From positions 1,800,501-1,864,500 of the forward strand of contig NC_088309.1 in NCBI RefSeq assembly GCF_910592395.1: a DNA stretch of 64,000 bases. Reading direction: 5' to 3'. Made by a program: the position numbers and the translations under genes. Position 1 is the first letter of the stretch, and the number at the start of each line of letters is the position of its first letter. Shown here one piece after another: positions 45,681 through 60,600 of the stretch. The notes under the pieces were generated by a model. It did not search any database, was not told the DNA's origin, and worked only from the letters and a program-made list of their open reading frames with translations. This DNA is from Lineus longissimus (lineage: Eukaryota > Nemertea > Pilidiophora > Heteronemertea > Lineidae).

Positions 45681-48600
45681 AGTTTTTAAAAATCGAAGTC
45701 AGCAGGGTCAGAGTCAATCAAAAAATAGTTTTGAAAGTCTGTGGCAGGGTCAAAAGTAATAGTTGTTGGCGCCGATGATGTCAGCAATATGTTGGATTTC
45801 CGCCCCACCCGTGAGATTTGCTCTCGTCACGTCATGGGCACATTGAACTGCTAGTGAACCATGCTGAATATGTACCGGCTACCGCCATCTCCATCATCAC
45901 CGACGATATGTGCCGGTGCCGGTTGTGCGAAGTCGTTTCAATGAAAAAGACGTACGCCACTGCCGTACCGGTACCTAAGAAAACTTGCCTTTTCAGGCAA
46001 ATTTGCGATGATCGAAACAATACATCTACCTCATAGTTCATGTATTCTCATATGACAAACCCAGTGGACACATAACCTGAACTAACATGCAGCGATCGGG
46101 AAAACTTGGTGACTACTGACTATTGGAGTCGATAGGTGTTAGAAGTAGGAACTAGATGTATTTGGACCAACATTGAATATAGGTCAACTACCGGCGTACC
46201 CCTTTAAACATCCAGGCACCAGTGATTTTCGATATCATCCGCCTCTCATAATGACGAAGGAGTATAAAAAGCCTGAAACCCAGGATACGCTTTCACTGAT
46301 TTTGATTCAGTGGAAATTTCACGGTCCGACACTAATACTTTTTAGCCACAATGCATCCTCGAATATAGCAGCTGCCGATTCGAACCATCCTCGGTAGTAC
46401 TCGAACGCCCGAAGTGAGTATGTGCTACAGTTTGAAAAGTTTGGGTGCGGGATATAATAATGATGATAATGAAAATTTAGACATCTGTACATGGATGATT
46501 AGATAACAAGATAAGGAGGAAGAAAAAAAGAGAAAACAGCGGCAGATTCACCGGGAGTCGAACCCATGACCAGCCGATCCACAGTCAAACACTCTAAGCG
46601 CTGAACCGTCAAGGCTTTCATGCTGACATGGAGATTTTATTCGCCTCTTATATGCGGTATGCAAACGAGCGCGCCGCAATTGAGACAAGGTCGCGCAGGT
46701 GGCAAAGTGATTTGCCGAAATAGTTCCAAGTAATTGTATATTTCGATAGTTGTTCAGTTTTTTCTCAACATATCGTATTTATATACCTCAGTGATATAAA
46801 AGATTATCTTTGCAGTTGATTTAACGTTTGAATGGCCTTTTTTGAAAGTTTTTAGAAATCGAAGTCAGCAGGGTCAGAGTCAATCAAAAAATAGTTTTGA
46901 AAGTCTGTGGCAGGGTCAAAAGTAATAGTTGTTGGCGCCGATGATGTCAGCAATATGTCGGATTTCCGCCCCACCCGTGAGATTTGCTCTCGTCACGTCA
47001 TGGGCACATTGAACTGCTAGTGAACCATGCTGAATATGTACCGGCTACCGCCATCTCCATCATCACCGACGATATGTGCCGGTGCCGGTTGTGCGAAGTC
47101 GTTTCAATGAAAAAGACGCACGCCACTGCCGTACCGGTACCTAAGAAAACTTGCCTTTTCAGGCAAATTTGCGATGATCGAAACAATACATCTACCTCAT
47201 AGTTCATGTATTCTCATATGACAAACCCAGTGGACACATAACCTGAACTAACATGCAGCGATCGGGAAAACTTGGTGACTACTGACTATTGGAGTCGATA
47301 GGTGTTAGAAGTAGGAACTAGATGTATTTGGACCAACATTGAATATAGGTCAACTACCGGCGTACCCCTTTAAACATCCAGGCACCAGTGGTTTTCGATA
47401 TCCTCCGCCTCTCATAATGACGAAGGAGTATAAAAAGCCTGAAACCCAGGATACGCTTTCACTGATTTTAATTCAGTGGAAATTTCACGGTCCGACACTA
47501 ATACTTTTTAGCCACAATGCATCCTCGAATATAGCAGCTGCCGATTCGAACCATCCTCGGTAGTACTCGAACGCCCGAAATGAGTATGTGCTACAGTTTG
47601 AAAAGTTTGGGTGCGGGATATAATAATGATGATAATGAAAATTTAGACATCTGTACATGGATGATTAGATAACAAGATAAGGAGGAAGAAAAAAAGAGAA
47701 AACAGCGGCAGATTCACCGGGAGTCGAACCCATGACCAGCCGATCCACAGTCAAACACTCTAAGCGCTGAACCGTCAAGGCTTTCATGCTGACATGGAGA
47801 TTTTATTCGCCTCTTATGCAAACGAGCGCGCCGCAATTGAGACAAGGTCACGCAGGTGGCAAAGTGATTTGCCGAAATAGTTCCAAGTAATCGTATATTT
47901 CGATAGTTGTTCAGATTTTTCTCAACATATCGTATTTATATACCTCAGTGATATAAAAGATTATCTTTGCAGTTGATTTAACGTTTGAATGGTCTTTTTT
48001 GAAAGTTTTTAGAAATCGAAGTCAGCAGGGTCAGAGTCAATCAAAAAATAGTTTTGAAAGTCTGTGGCAGGGTCAAAAGTAATAGTTGTTGGCGCCGATG
48101 ATGTCAGCAATATGTCGGATTTCCGCCCCACCCGTGAGATTTGCTCTTGTCACGTCATGGGCATATTGAACTGCTAGTGAACCATGCTGAATATGTACCG
48201 GCTACCGCTATCTCCATCATCACCGACGATATGTGCCGGTGCCGGTTGTGCGAAGTCGTTTCAATGAAAAAGACGTACGCCACTGCCGTACCGGTACCTA
48301 AGAAAACTTGCCTTTTCAGGCAAATTTGCGATGATCGAAACAATACATCTACCTCATAGTTCATGTATTCTCATATGACAAACCCAGTGGACACATAACC
48401 TGAACTAACATGCAGCGATCGGGAAAACTTGGTGACTACTGACTATTGGAGTCGATAGGTGTTAGAAGTAGGAACTAGATGTATTTGGACCAACATTGAA
48501 TATAGGTCAACTACCGGCGTACCCCTTTAAACATCCAGGCACCAGTGATTTTCGATATCATCCGCCTCTCATAATGACGAAGGAGTATAAAAAGCCTGAA

Positions 48601-51600
48601 ACCCAGGATACGCTTTCACTGATTTTGATTCAGTGGAAATTTCACGGTCCGACACTAATACTTTTTAGCCACAATGCATCCTCGAATATAGCAGCTGCCG
48701 ATTCGAACCATCCTCGGTAGTACTCGAACGCCCGAAGTGAGTATGTGCTACAGTTTGAAAAGTTTGGGTGCGGGATATAATAATGATGATAATGAAAATT
48801 TAGACATCTGTACATGGATGATTAGATAACAAGATAAGGAGGAAGAAAAAAAGAGAAAACAGCGGCAGATTCACCGGGAGTCGAACCCATGACCAGCCGA
48901 TCCACAGTCAAACACTCTAAGCGCTGAACCGTCAAGGCTTTCATGCTGACATGGAGATTTTATTCGCCTCTTATATGCGGTATGCAAACGAGCGCGCCGC
49001 AATTGAGACAAGGTCGCGCAGGTGGCAAAGTGATTTGCCGAAATAGTTCCAAGTAATTGTATATTTCGATAGTTGTTCAGTTTTTTCTCAACATATCGTA
49101 TTTATATACCTCAGTGATATAAAAGATTATCTTTGCAGTTGATTTAACGTTTGAATGGCCTTTTTTGAAAGTTTTTAGAAATCGAAGTCAGCAGGGTCAG
49201 AGTCAATCAAAAAATAGTTTTGAAAGTCTGTGGCAGGGTCAAAAGTAATAGTTGTTGGCGCCGATGATGTCAGCAATATGTCGGATTTCCGCCCCACCCG
49301 TGAGATTTGCTCTCGTCACGTCATGGGCACATTGAACTGCTAGTGAACCATGCTGAATATGTACCGGCTACCGCCATCTCCATCATCACCGACGATATGT
49401 GCCGGTGCCGGTTGTGCGAAGTCGTTTCAATGAAAAAGACGCACGCCACTGCCGTACCGGTACCTAAGAAAACTTGCCTTTTCAGGCAAATTTGCGATGA
49501 TCGAAACAATACATCTACCTCATAGTTCATGTATTCTCATATGACAAACCCAGTGGACACATAACCTGAACTAACATGCAGCGATCGGGAAAACTTGGTG
49601 ACTACTGACTATTGGAGTCGATAGGTGTTAGAAGTAGGAACTAGATGTATTTGGACCAACATTGAATATAGGTCAACTACCGGCGTACCCCTTTAAACAT
49701 CCAGGCACCAGTGGTTTTCGATATCCTCCGCCTCTCATAATGACGAAGGAGTATAAAAAGCCTGAAACCCAGGATACGCTTTCACTGATTTTAATTCAGT
49801 GGAAATTTCACGGTCCGACACTAATACTTTTTAGCCACAATGCATCCTCGAATATAGCAGCTGCCGATTCGAACCATCCTCGGTAGTACTCGAACGCCCG
49901 AAATGAGTATGTGCTACAGTTTGAAAAGTTTGGGTGCGGGATATAATAATGATGATAATGAAAATTTAGACATCTGTACATGGATGATTAGATAACAAGA
50001 TAAGGAGGAAGAAAAAAAGAGAAAACAGCGGCAGATTCACCGGGAGTCGAACCCATGACCAGCCGATCCACAGTCAAACACTCTAAGCGCTGAACCGTCA
50101 AGGCTTTCATGCTGACATGGAGATTTTATTCGCCTCTTATGCAAACGAGCGCGCCGCAATTGAGACAAGGTCACGCAGGTGGCAAAGTGATTTGCCGAAA
50201 TAGTTCCAAGTAATCGTATATTTCGATAGTTGTTCAGATTTTTCTCAACATATCGTATTTATATACCTCAGTGATATAAAAGATTATCTTTGCAGTTGAT
50301 TTAACGTTTGAATGGTCTTTTTTGAAAGTTTTTAGAAATCGAAGTCAGCAGGGTCAGAGTCAATCAAAAAATAGTTTTGAAAGTCTGTGGCAGGGTCAAA
50401 AGTAATAGTTGTTGGCGCCGATGATGTCAGCAATATGTCGGATTTCCGCCCCACCCGTGAGATTTGCTCTTGTCACGTCATGGGCATATTGAACTGCTAG
50501 TGAACCATGCTGAATATGTACCGGCTACCGCTATCTCCATCATCACCGACGATATGTGCCGGTGCCGGTTGTGCGAAGTCGTTTCAATGAAAAAGACGCA
50601 CGCCACTGCAGTACCGGTACCTAAGAAAACTTGCCTTTTCAGGCAAATTTGCGATGATCGAAACAATACATCTACCTCATAGTTCATGTATTCTCATATG
50701 ACAAACCCAGTGGACACATAACCTGAACTAACATGCAGCGATCGGGAAAACTTGGTGACTACTGACTATTGGAGTCGATAGGTGTTAGAAGTAGGAACTA
50801 GATGTATTTGGACCAACATTGAATATAGGTCAACTACCGGCGTACCCTTTTAAACATCCAGGCACCAGTGGTTTTCGATATCCTCCGCCTCTCATAATGA
50901 CGAAGGAGTATAAAAAGCCTGAAACCCAGGATACGCTTTCACTGATTTTGATTCAGTGGAAATTTCACGGTCCGACACTAATACTTTTTAGCCACAATGC
51001 ATCCTCGAATATAGCAGCTGCCGATTCGAACCATCCTCGGTAGTACTCGAACGCCCGAAATGAGTATGTGCTACAGTTTGAAAAGTTTGGGTGCGGGATA
51101 TAATAATGATGATAATGAAAATTTAGACATCTGTACATGGATGATTAGATAACAAGATAAGGAGGAAGAAAAAAAGAGAAAACAGCGGCAGATTCACCGG
51201 GAGTCGAACCCATGACCAGCCGATCCACAGTCAAACACTCTAAGCGCTAAACCGTCAAGGCTTTCATGCTGACATGGAGATTTTATTCGCCTCTTATATG
51301 TGGTATGCAAACGAGCGCGCCGCAATTGCGACAAGGTCGCGCAGGTGGCAAAGTGATTTGCCGAAATAGTTCCAAGTAATCGTATATTTCGATAGTTGTT
51401 CAGATTTTTCTCAACATATCGTATTTATATACCTCAGTGATATAAAAGATTATCTTTGCAGTTGATTTAACGTTTGAATGGCCTTTTTTGAAAGTTTTTA
51501 GAAATCGAAGTCAGCAGGGTCAGAGTCAATCAAAAAATAGTTTTGAAAGTCTGTGGCAGGGTCAAAAGTAATAGTTGTTGGCGCCGATGATGTCAGCAAT

Positions 51601-54600
51601 ACGTCGGATTTCCGCCCCACCCGTGAGATTTGCTCTCGTCACGTCATGGGCATATTGAACTGCTAGTGAACCATGCTGAATATGTACCGGCTACCGCTAT
51701 CTCCATCATCACCGACGATATGTGCCGGTGCCGGTTGTGCGAAGTCGTTTCAATGAAAAAGACGTACGCCACTGCCGTACCGGTACCTAAGAAAACTTGC
51801 CTTTTCAGGCAAATTTGCGATGATCGAAACAATACATCTACCTCATAGTTCATGTATTTCATATGACAAACCCAGTGGACACATAACCTGAACTAACATG
51901 CAGCGATCGGGAAAACTTGGTGACTACTGACTATTGGAGTCGATAGGTGTTAGAAGTAGGAACTAGATGTATTTGGACCAACATTGAATATAGGTCAACT
52001 ACCGGCGTACCCCTTTAAACATCCAGGCACCAGTGATTTTCGATATCATCCGCCTCTCATAATGACGAAGGAGTATAAAAAGCCTGAAACCCAGGATACG
52101 CTTTCACTGATTTTGATTCAGTGGAAATTTCACGGTCCGACACTAATACTTTTTAGCCACAATGCATCCTCGAATATAGCAGCTGCCGATTCGAACCATC
52201 CTCGGTAGTACTCGAACGCCCGAAATGAGTATGTGCTACAGTTTGAAAAGTTTGGGTGCGGGATATAATAATGATGATAATGAAAATTTAGACATCTGTA
52301 CATGGATGATCAGATAACAAGATAAGGAGGAAGAAAAAAAGAGAAAACAGCGGCAGATTCACCGGGAGTCGAACCCATGACCAGCCGATCCACAGTCAAA
52401 CACTCTAAGCGCTGAACCGTCAAGGCTTTCATGCTGACATGGAGATTTTATTCGCCTCTTATATGAGGTATGCAATCGAGTGCGCCGCAATTGCGACAAG
52501 GTCGCGCAGGTGTCAAAGTGATTTGCCGAAATAGTTCCAAATAATCGTATATTTCGATAGCTGTTCAGATTTTTCTCAACATATCGTATTTATATACCTC
52601 AGTGATATAAAAGATTATCTTTGCAGTTGATTTAACGTTTGAATGGCCTTTTTTGAAAGTTTTTAGAAATCGAAGTCAGCAGGGTCAGAGTCAATCAAAA
52701 AATAGTTTTGAAAGTCTGTGGCAGGGTCAAAAGTAATAGTTGTTGGCGCCGATGATGTCAGCAATACGTCGGATTTCCGCCCCACCCGTGAGATTTGCTC
52801 TCGTCACGTCATGGGCATATTGAACTGCTAGTGAACCATGCTGAATATGTACCGGCTACCGCTATCTCCATCATCACCGACGATATGTGCCGGTGCCGGT
52901 TGTGCGAAGTCGTTTCAATGAAAAAGACGCACGCCACTGCCGTACCGGTACCTAAGAAAACTTGCCTTTTCAGGCAAATTTGCGATGATCGAAACAATAC
53001 ATCTACCTCATAGTTCATGTATTCTCATATGACAAACCCAGTGGACACATAACCTGAACTAACATGCAGCGATCGGGAAAACTTGGTGACTACTGACTAT
53101 TGGAGTCGATAGGTGTTAGAAGTAGGAACTAGATGTATTTGGACCAACATTGAATATAGGTCAACTACCGGCGTACCCCTTTAAACATCCAGGCACCAGT
53201 GATTTTCGATATCATCCGCCTCTCATAATGACGAAGGAGTATAAAAAGCCTGAAACCCAGGATACGCTTTCACTGATTTTGATTCAGTGGAAATTTCACG
53301 GTCCGACACTAATACTTTTTAGCCACAATGCATCCTCGAATATAGCAGCTGCCGATTCGAACCATCCTCGGTAGTACTCGAACGCCCGAAATGAGTATGT
53401 GCTACAGTTTGAAAAGTTTGGGTGCGGGATATAATAATGATGATAATGAAAATTTAGACATCTGTACATGGATGATTAGATAACAAGATAAGGAGGAAGA
53501 AAAAAAGAGAAAACAGCGGCAGATTCACCGGGAGTCGAACCCATGACCAGCCGATCCACAGTCAAACACTCTAAGCGCTGAACCGTCAAGGCTTTCATGC
53601 TGACAAGGAGATTTTATTCGCCTCTTATGCAAACGAGCGCGCCGCAATTGAGACAAGGTCGCGCAGGTGGCAAAGTGATTTGCCAAAATAGTTCCAAGTA
53701 ATCGTATATTTCGATAGTTGTTCAGATTTTTCTCAACATATCGTATTTATACCTCAGTGATATAAAAGATTATCTTTGCAGTTGATTTAACGTTTGAATG
53801 GCCTTTTTTTAAAGTTTTTAGAAATCGAAGTCAGCAGGGTCAGAGTCAATCAAAAAATAGTTTTGAAAGTCTGTGGCAGGGTCAAAAGTAATAGTTGTTG
53901 GCGCCGATGATGTCAGCAATATGTCGAATTTCCGCCCCACCCGTGAGATTTGCTCTCGTTACGTCATGGGCACATTGAACTGCTAGTGAACCATGCTGAA
54001 TATGTACCGGCTACCGCTATCTCCATCATCACCGACGATATGTGCCGGTGCCGGTTGTGCGAAGTCGTTTCAATGAAAAAGACGCACGCCACTGCCGTAC
54101 CGGTACCTAAGAAAACTTGCCTTTTCAGGCAAATTTGCGATGATCGAAACAATACATCTACCTCATAGTTCATGTATTCTCATATGACAAACCCAGTGGA
54201 CACATAACCTGAACTAACATGCAGCGATCGGGAAAACTTGGTGACTACTGACTATTGGAGTCGATAGGTGTTAGAAGTAGGAACTAGATGTATTTGGACC
54301 AACATTGAATATGGACAAATACCGGCGTACCCCTTTAAACATCCAGGCACCAGTGGTTTTCGATATCCTCCGCCTCTCATAATGACGAAGGAGTATAAAA
54401 AGCCTGAAACCCAGGATACGCTTTCACTGATTTTGATTCAGTGGAAATTTCACGGTCCGACACTAATACTTTTTAGCCACAATGCATCCTCGAATATAGC
54501 AGCTGCCGATTCGAACCATCCTCGGTAGTACTCGAACGCCCGAAATGAGTATGTGCTACAGTTTGAAAAGTTTGGGTGCGGGATATAATAATGATGATAA

Positions 54601-57600
54601 TGAAAATTTAGACATCTGTACATGGATGATTAGATAACAAGATAAGGAGGAAGAAAAAAAGAGAAAACAGCGGCAGATTCACCAGGAGTCGAACCCATGG
54701 CCAGCCGATCCACAGTCAAACACTCTAAGCGCTGAACCGTCAAGGCTTTCATGCTGACATGGAGATTTTATTCGCCTCTTATGCAAACGAGCGCGCCGCA
54801 ATTGAGACAAGGTCGCGCAGGTGGCAAAGTGATTTGCCGAAATAGTTCCAAGTAATCGTATATTTCGATAGTTGTTCAGATTTTTCTCAACATATCGTAT
54901 TTATATACCTCAGTGATATAAAAGATTATCTTTGCAGTTGGTTTAACGTTTGAATGGCCTTTTTTGAAAGTTTTTAGAAATCGAAGTCAGCAGGGTCAGA
55001 GTCAATCAAAAAATAGTTTTGAAAGTCTGTGGCAGGGTCAAAAGTAATAGTTGTTGGCGCCGATGATGTCAGCAATATGTCGGATTTCCGCCCCACCCGT
55101 GAGATTTGCTCTTGTCACGTCATGGGCATATTGAACTGCTAGTGAACCATGCTGAATATGTACCGGCTACCGCTATCTCCATCATCACCGACGATATGTG
55201 CCGGTGCCGGTTGTGCGAAGTCGTTTCAATGAAAAAGACGCACGCCACTGCAGTACCGGTACCTAAGAAAACTTGCCTTTTCAGGCAAATTTGCGATGAT
55301 CGAAACAATACATCTACCTCATAGTTCATGTATTTCATATGACAAACCCAGTGGACACATAACCTGAACTAACATGCAGCGATCGGGAAAACTTGGTGAC
55401 TACTGACTATTGGAGTCGATAGGTGTTAGAAGTAGGAACTAGATGTATTTGGACCAACATTGAATATAGGTCAACTACCGGTGTACCCCTTTAAACATCC
55501 AGGCACCAGTGATTTTCGATATCATCCGCCTCTCATAATGACGAAGGAGTATAAAAAGCCTGAAACCCAGGATACGCTTTCACTGATTTTGATTCAGTGG
55601 AAATTTCACGGTCCGACACAAATACTTTTTAGCCACAATGCATCCTCGAATATAGCAGTTGCCGATTCGAGCCATCCTCGGTAGTACTCGAACGCCCGAA
55701 ATGAGTATGTGCTACAGTTTGAAAAGTTTGGGTGCGGGATATAATAATGATGATAATGAAAATTTAGACATCTGTACATGGATGATTAGATAACAAGATA
55801 AGGAGGAAGAAAAAAAGAGAAAACAGCGGCAGATTCACCGGGAGTCGAACCCATGACCAGCCGATCCACAGTCAAACACTCTAAGCGCTGAACCGTCAAG
55901 GCTTTCATGCTGACATGGAGATTTTATTCGCCTCTTATATGCGGTATGCAATCGAGTGCGCCGCAATTGCGACAAGGTCGCGCAGGTGTCAAAGTGATTT
56001 GCCAAAATAGTTCCAAGTAATCGTATATTTCGATAGCTGTTCAGATTTTTCTCAACATATCGTATTTATATACCTCAGTGATATAAAAGATTATCTTTGC
56101 AGTTGATTTAACGTTTGAATGGCCTTTTTTTAAAGTTTTTAGAAATCGAAGTCAGCAGGGTCAGAGTCAATCAAAAAATAGTTTTGAAAGTCTGTGGCAG
56201 GGTCAAAAGTAATAGTTGTTGGCGCCGATGATGTCAGCAATATGTCGGATTTCCGCCCCACCCGTGAGATTTGCTCTCGTCACGTCATGGGCATATTGAA
56301 CTGCTAGTGAACCATGCTGAATATGTACCGGCTACCGCTATCTCCATCATCACCGACGATATGTGCCGGTGCCGGTTGTGCGAAGTCGTTTCAATGAAAA
56401 AGACGCACGCCACTGCCGTACCGGTACCTAAGAAAACTTGCCTTTTCAGGCAAATTTGCGATGATCGAAACAATACATCTACCTCATAGTTCATGTATTC
56501 TATATGACAAACCCAGTGGACACATAACCTGAACTAACATGCAGCGATCGGGAAAACTTGGTGACTACTGACTATTGGAGTCGATAGGTGTTAGAAGTAG
56601 GAACTAGATGTATTTGGACCAACATTGAATATAGGTCAACTACCGGCGTACCCCTTTAAACATCCAGGCACCAGTGGTTTTCGATATCCTCCGCCTCTCA
56701 TAATGACGAAGGAGTATAAAAAGCCTGAAACCCAGGATACGCTTTCACTGATTTTGATTCAGTGGAAATTTCACGGTCCGACACTAATACTTTTCAGCCA
56801 CAATGCATCCTCGAATATAGCAGCTGCCGATTCGAACCATCCTCGGTAGTACTCGAACGCCCGAAATGAGTATGTGCTACAGTTTGAAAAGTTTGGGTGC
56901 GGGATATAATAATGATGATAATGAAAATTTAGACATCTGTACATGGATGATTAGATAACAAGATAAGGAGGAAGAAAAAAAGAGAAAACAGCGGCAGATT
57001 CACCGGGAGTCGAACCCATGACCAGCCGATCCACAGTCAAACACTCTAAGCGCTGAACCGTCAAGGCTTTCATGCTGACATGGAGATTTTATTCGCCTCT
57101 TATGCAAACGAGCACGCCGCAATTGAGACAAGGTCGCGCAGGTGGCAAAGTGATTTGCCGAAATAGTTCCAAGTAATCGTATATTTCGATAGTTGTTCAG
57201 ATTTTTCTCAACATATCGTATTTATATACCTCAGTGATATAAAAGATTATCTTTGCAGTTGATTTAACGTTTGAATGGCCTTTTTTGAAAGTTTTTAGAA
57301 ATCGAAGTCAGCAGGGTCAGAGTCAATCAAAAAATAGTTTTGAAAGTCTGTGGCAGGGTCAAAAGTAATAGTTGTTGGCGCCGATGATGTCAGCAATATG
57401 TCGGATTTCCGCCCCACCCGTGAGATTTGCTCTCGTCACGTCATGGGCATATTGAACTGCTAGTGAACCATGCTGAATATGTACCGGCTACCGCTATCTC
57501 CATCATCACCGACGATATGTGCCGGTGCCGGTTGTGCGAAGTCGTTTCAATGAAAAAGACGCACGCCACTGCCGTACCGGTACCTAAGAAAACTTGCCTT

Positions 57601-60600
57601 TTCAGGCAAATTTGCGATGATCGAAACAATACATCTACCTCATAGTTCATGTATTCTCATATGACAAACCCAGTGGACACATAACCTGAACTAACATGCA
57701 GCGATCGGGAAAACTTGGTGACTACTGACTATTGGAGTCGATAGGTGTTAGAAGTAGGAACTAGATGTATTTGGACCAACATTGAATATAGGTCAACTAC
57801 CGGCGTACCCCTTTAAACATCCAGGCACCAGTGGTTTTCGATATCCTCCGCCTCTCATAATGACGAAGGAGTATAAAAAGCCTGAAACCCAGGATACGCT
57901 TTCACTGATTTTGATTCAGTGGAAATTTCACGGTCCGACACTAATACTTTTTAGCCACAATGCATCCTCGAATATAGCAGCTGCCGATTCGAACCATCCT
58001 CGGTAGTACTCGAACGCCCGAAATGAGTATGTGCTACAGTTTGAAAAGTTTGGGTGCGGGATATAATAATGATGATAATGAAAATTTAGACATCTGTACA
58101 TGGATGATTAGATAACAAGATAAGGAGGAAGAAAAAAAGAGAAAACAGCGGCAGATTCACCAGGAGTCGAACCCATGGCCAGCCGATCCACAGTCAAACA
58201 CTCTAAGCGCTGAACCGTCAAGGCTTTCATGCTGACATGGAGATTTTATTCGCCTCTTATGCAAACGAGCGCGCCGCAATTGAGACAAGGTCGCGCAGGT
58301 GGCAAAGTGATTTGCCGAAATAGTTCCAAGTAATCGTATATTTCGATAGTTGTTCAGATTTTTCTCAACATATCGTATTTATATACCTCAGTGATATAAA
58401 AGATTATCTTTGCAGTTGATTTAACGTTTGAATGGCCTTTTTTGAAAGTTTTTAGAAATCGAAGTCAGCAGGGTCAGAGTCAATCAAAAAATAGTTTTGA
58501 AAGTCTGTGGCAGGGTCAAAAGTAATAGTTGTTGGCGCCGATGATGTCAGCAATATGTCGGATTTCCGCCCCACCCGTGAGATTTGCTCTCGTTACGTCA
58601 TGGGCATATTGAACTGCTAGTGAACCATGCTGAATATGTACCGGCTACCGCTATCTCCATCATCACCGACGATATGTGCCGGTGCCGGTTGTGCGAAGTC
58701 GTTTCAATGAAAAAGACGCACGCCACTGCCGTACCGGTACCTAAGAAAACTTGCCTTTTCAGGCAAATTTGCGATGATCGAAACAATACATCTACCTCAT
58801 AGTTCATGTATTCTCATATGACAAACCCAGTGGACACATAACCTGAACTAACATGCAGCGATCGGGAAAACTTGGTGACTACTGACTATTGGAGTCGATA
58901 GGTGTTAGAAGTAGGAACTAGATGTATTTGGACCAACATTGAATATAGGTCAACTACCGGCGTACCCCTTTAAACATCCAGGCACCAGTGATTTTCGATA
59001 TCATCCGCCTCTCATAATGACGAAGGAGTATAAAAAGCCTGAAACCCAGGATACGCTTTCACTGATTTTGATTCAGTGGAAATTTCACGGTCCGACACTA
59101 ATACTTTTTAGCCACAATGCATCCTCGAATATAGCAGCTGCCGATTCGAACCATCCTCGGTAGTACTCGAACGCCCGAAGTGAGTATGTGCTACAGTTTG
59201 AAAAGTTTGGGTGCGGGATATAATAATGATGATAATGAAAATTTAGACATCTGTACATGGATGATTAGATAACAAGATAAGGAGGAAGAAAAAAAGAGAA
59301 AACAGCGGCAGATTCACCGGGAGTCGAACCCATGACCAGCCGATCCACAGTCAAACACTCTAAGCGCTGAACCGTCAAGGCTTTCATGCTGACATGGAGA
59401 TTTTATTCGCCTCTTATATGCGGTATGCAAACGAGCGCGCCGCAATTGAGACAAGGTCGCGCAGGTGGCAAAGTGATTTGCCGAAATAGTTCCAAGTAAT
59501 TGTATATTTCGATAGTTGTTCAGTTTTTTCTCAACATATCGTATTTATATACCTCAGTGATATAAAAGATTATCTTTGCAGTTGATTTAACGTTTGAATG
59601 GCCTTTTTTGAAAGTTTTTAGAAATCGAAGTCAGCAGGGTCAGAGTCAATCAAAAAATAGTTTTGAAAGTCTGTGGCAGGGTCAAAAGTAATAGTTGTTG
59701 GCGCCGATGATGTCAGCAATATGTCGGATTTCCGCCCCACCCGTGAGATTTGCTCTCGTCACGTCATGGGCACATTGAACTGCTAGTGAACCATGCTGAA
59801 TATGTACCGGCTACCGCCATCTCCATCATCACCGACGATATGTGCCGGTGCCGGTTGTGCGAAGTCGTTTCAATGAAAAAGACGCACGCCACTGCCGTAC
59901 CGGTACCTAAGAAAACTTGCCTTTTCAGGCAAATTTGCGATGATCGAAACAATACATCTACCTCATAGTTCATGTATTCTCATATGACAAACCCAGTGGA
60001 CACATAACCTGAACTAACATGCAGCGATCGGGAAAACTTGGTGACTACTGACTATTGGAGTCGATAGGTGTTAGAAGTAGGAACTAGATGTATTTGGACC
60101 AACATTGAATATAGGTCAACTACCGGCGTACCCCTTTAAACATCCAGGCACCAGTGGTTTTCGATATCCTCCGCCTCTCATAATGACGAAGGAGTATAAA
60201 AAGCCTGAAACCCAGGATACGCTTTCACTGATTTTAATTCAGTGGAAATTTCACGGTCCGACACTAATACTTTTTAGCCACAATGCATCCTCGAATATAG
60301 CAGCTGCCGATTCGAACCATCCTCGGTAGTACTCGAACGCCCGAAATGAGTATGTGCTACAGTTTGAAAAGTTTGGGTGCGGGATATAATAATGATGATA
60401 ATGAAAATTTAGACATCTGTACATGGATGATTAGATAACAAGATAAGGAGGAAGAAAAAAAGAGAAAACAGCGGCAGATTCACCAGGAGTCGAACCCATG
60501 GCCAGCCGATCCACAGTCAAACACTCTAAGCGCTGAACCGTCAAGGCTTTCATGCTGACATGGAGATTTTATTCGCCTCTTATGCAAACGAGCGCGCCGC

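Noticed and set aside
46543-46615. Functional tRNA-His gene
   Set aside because: The anticodon-like GTG and T arm fit, but only about 4 of 7 acceptor pairs form, position 8 is C and the D loop lacks the usual GG. A tRNA-derived element is the safer call.
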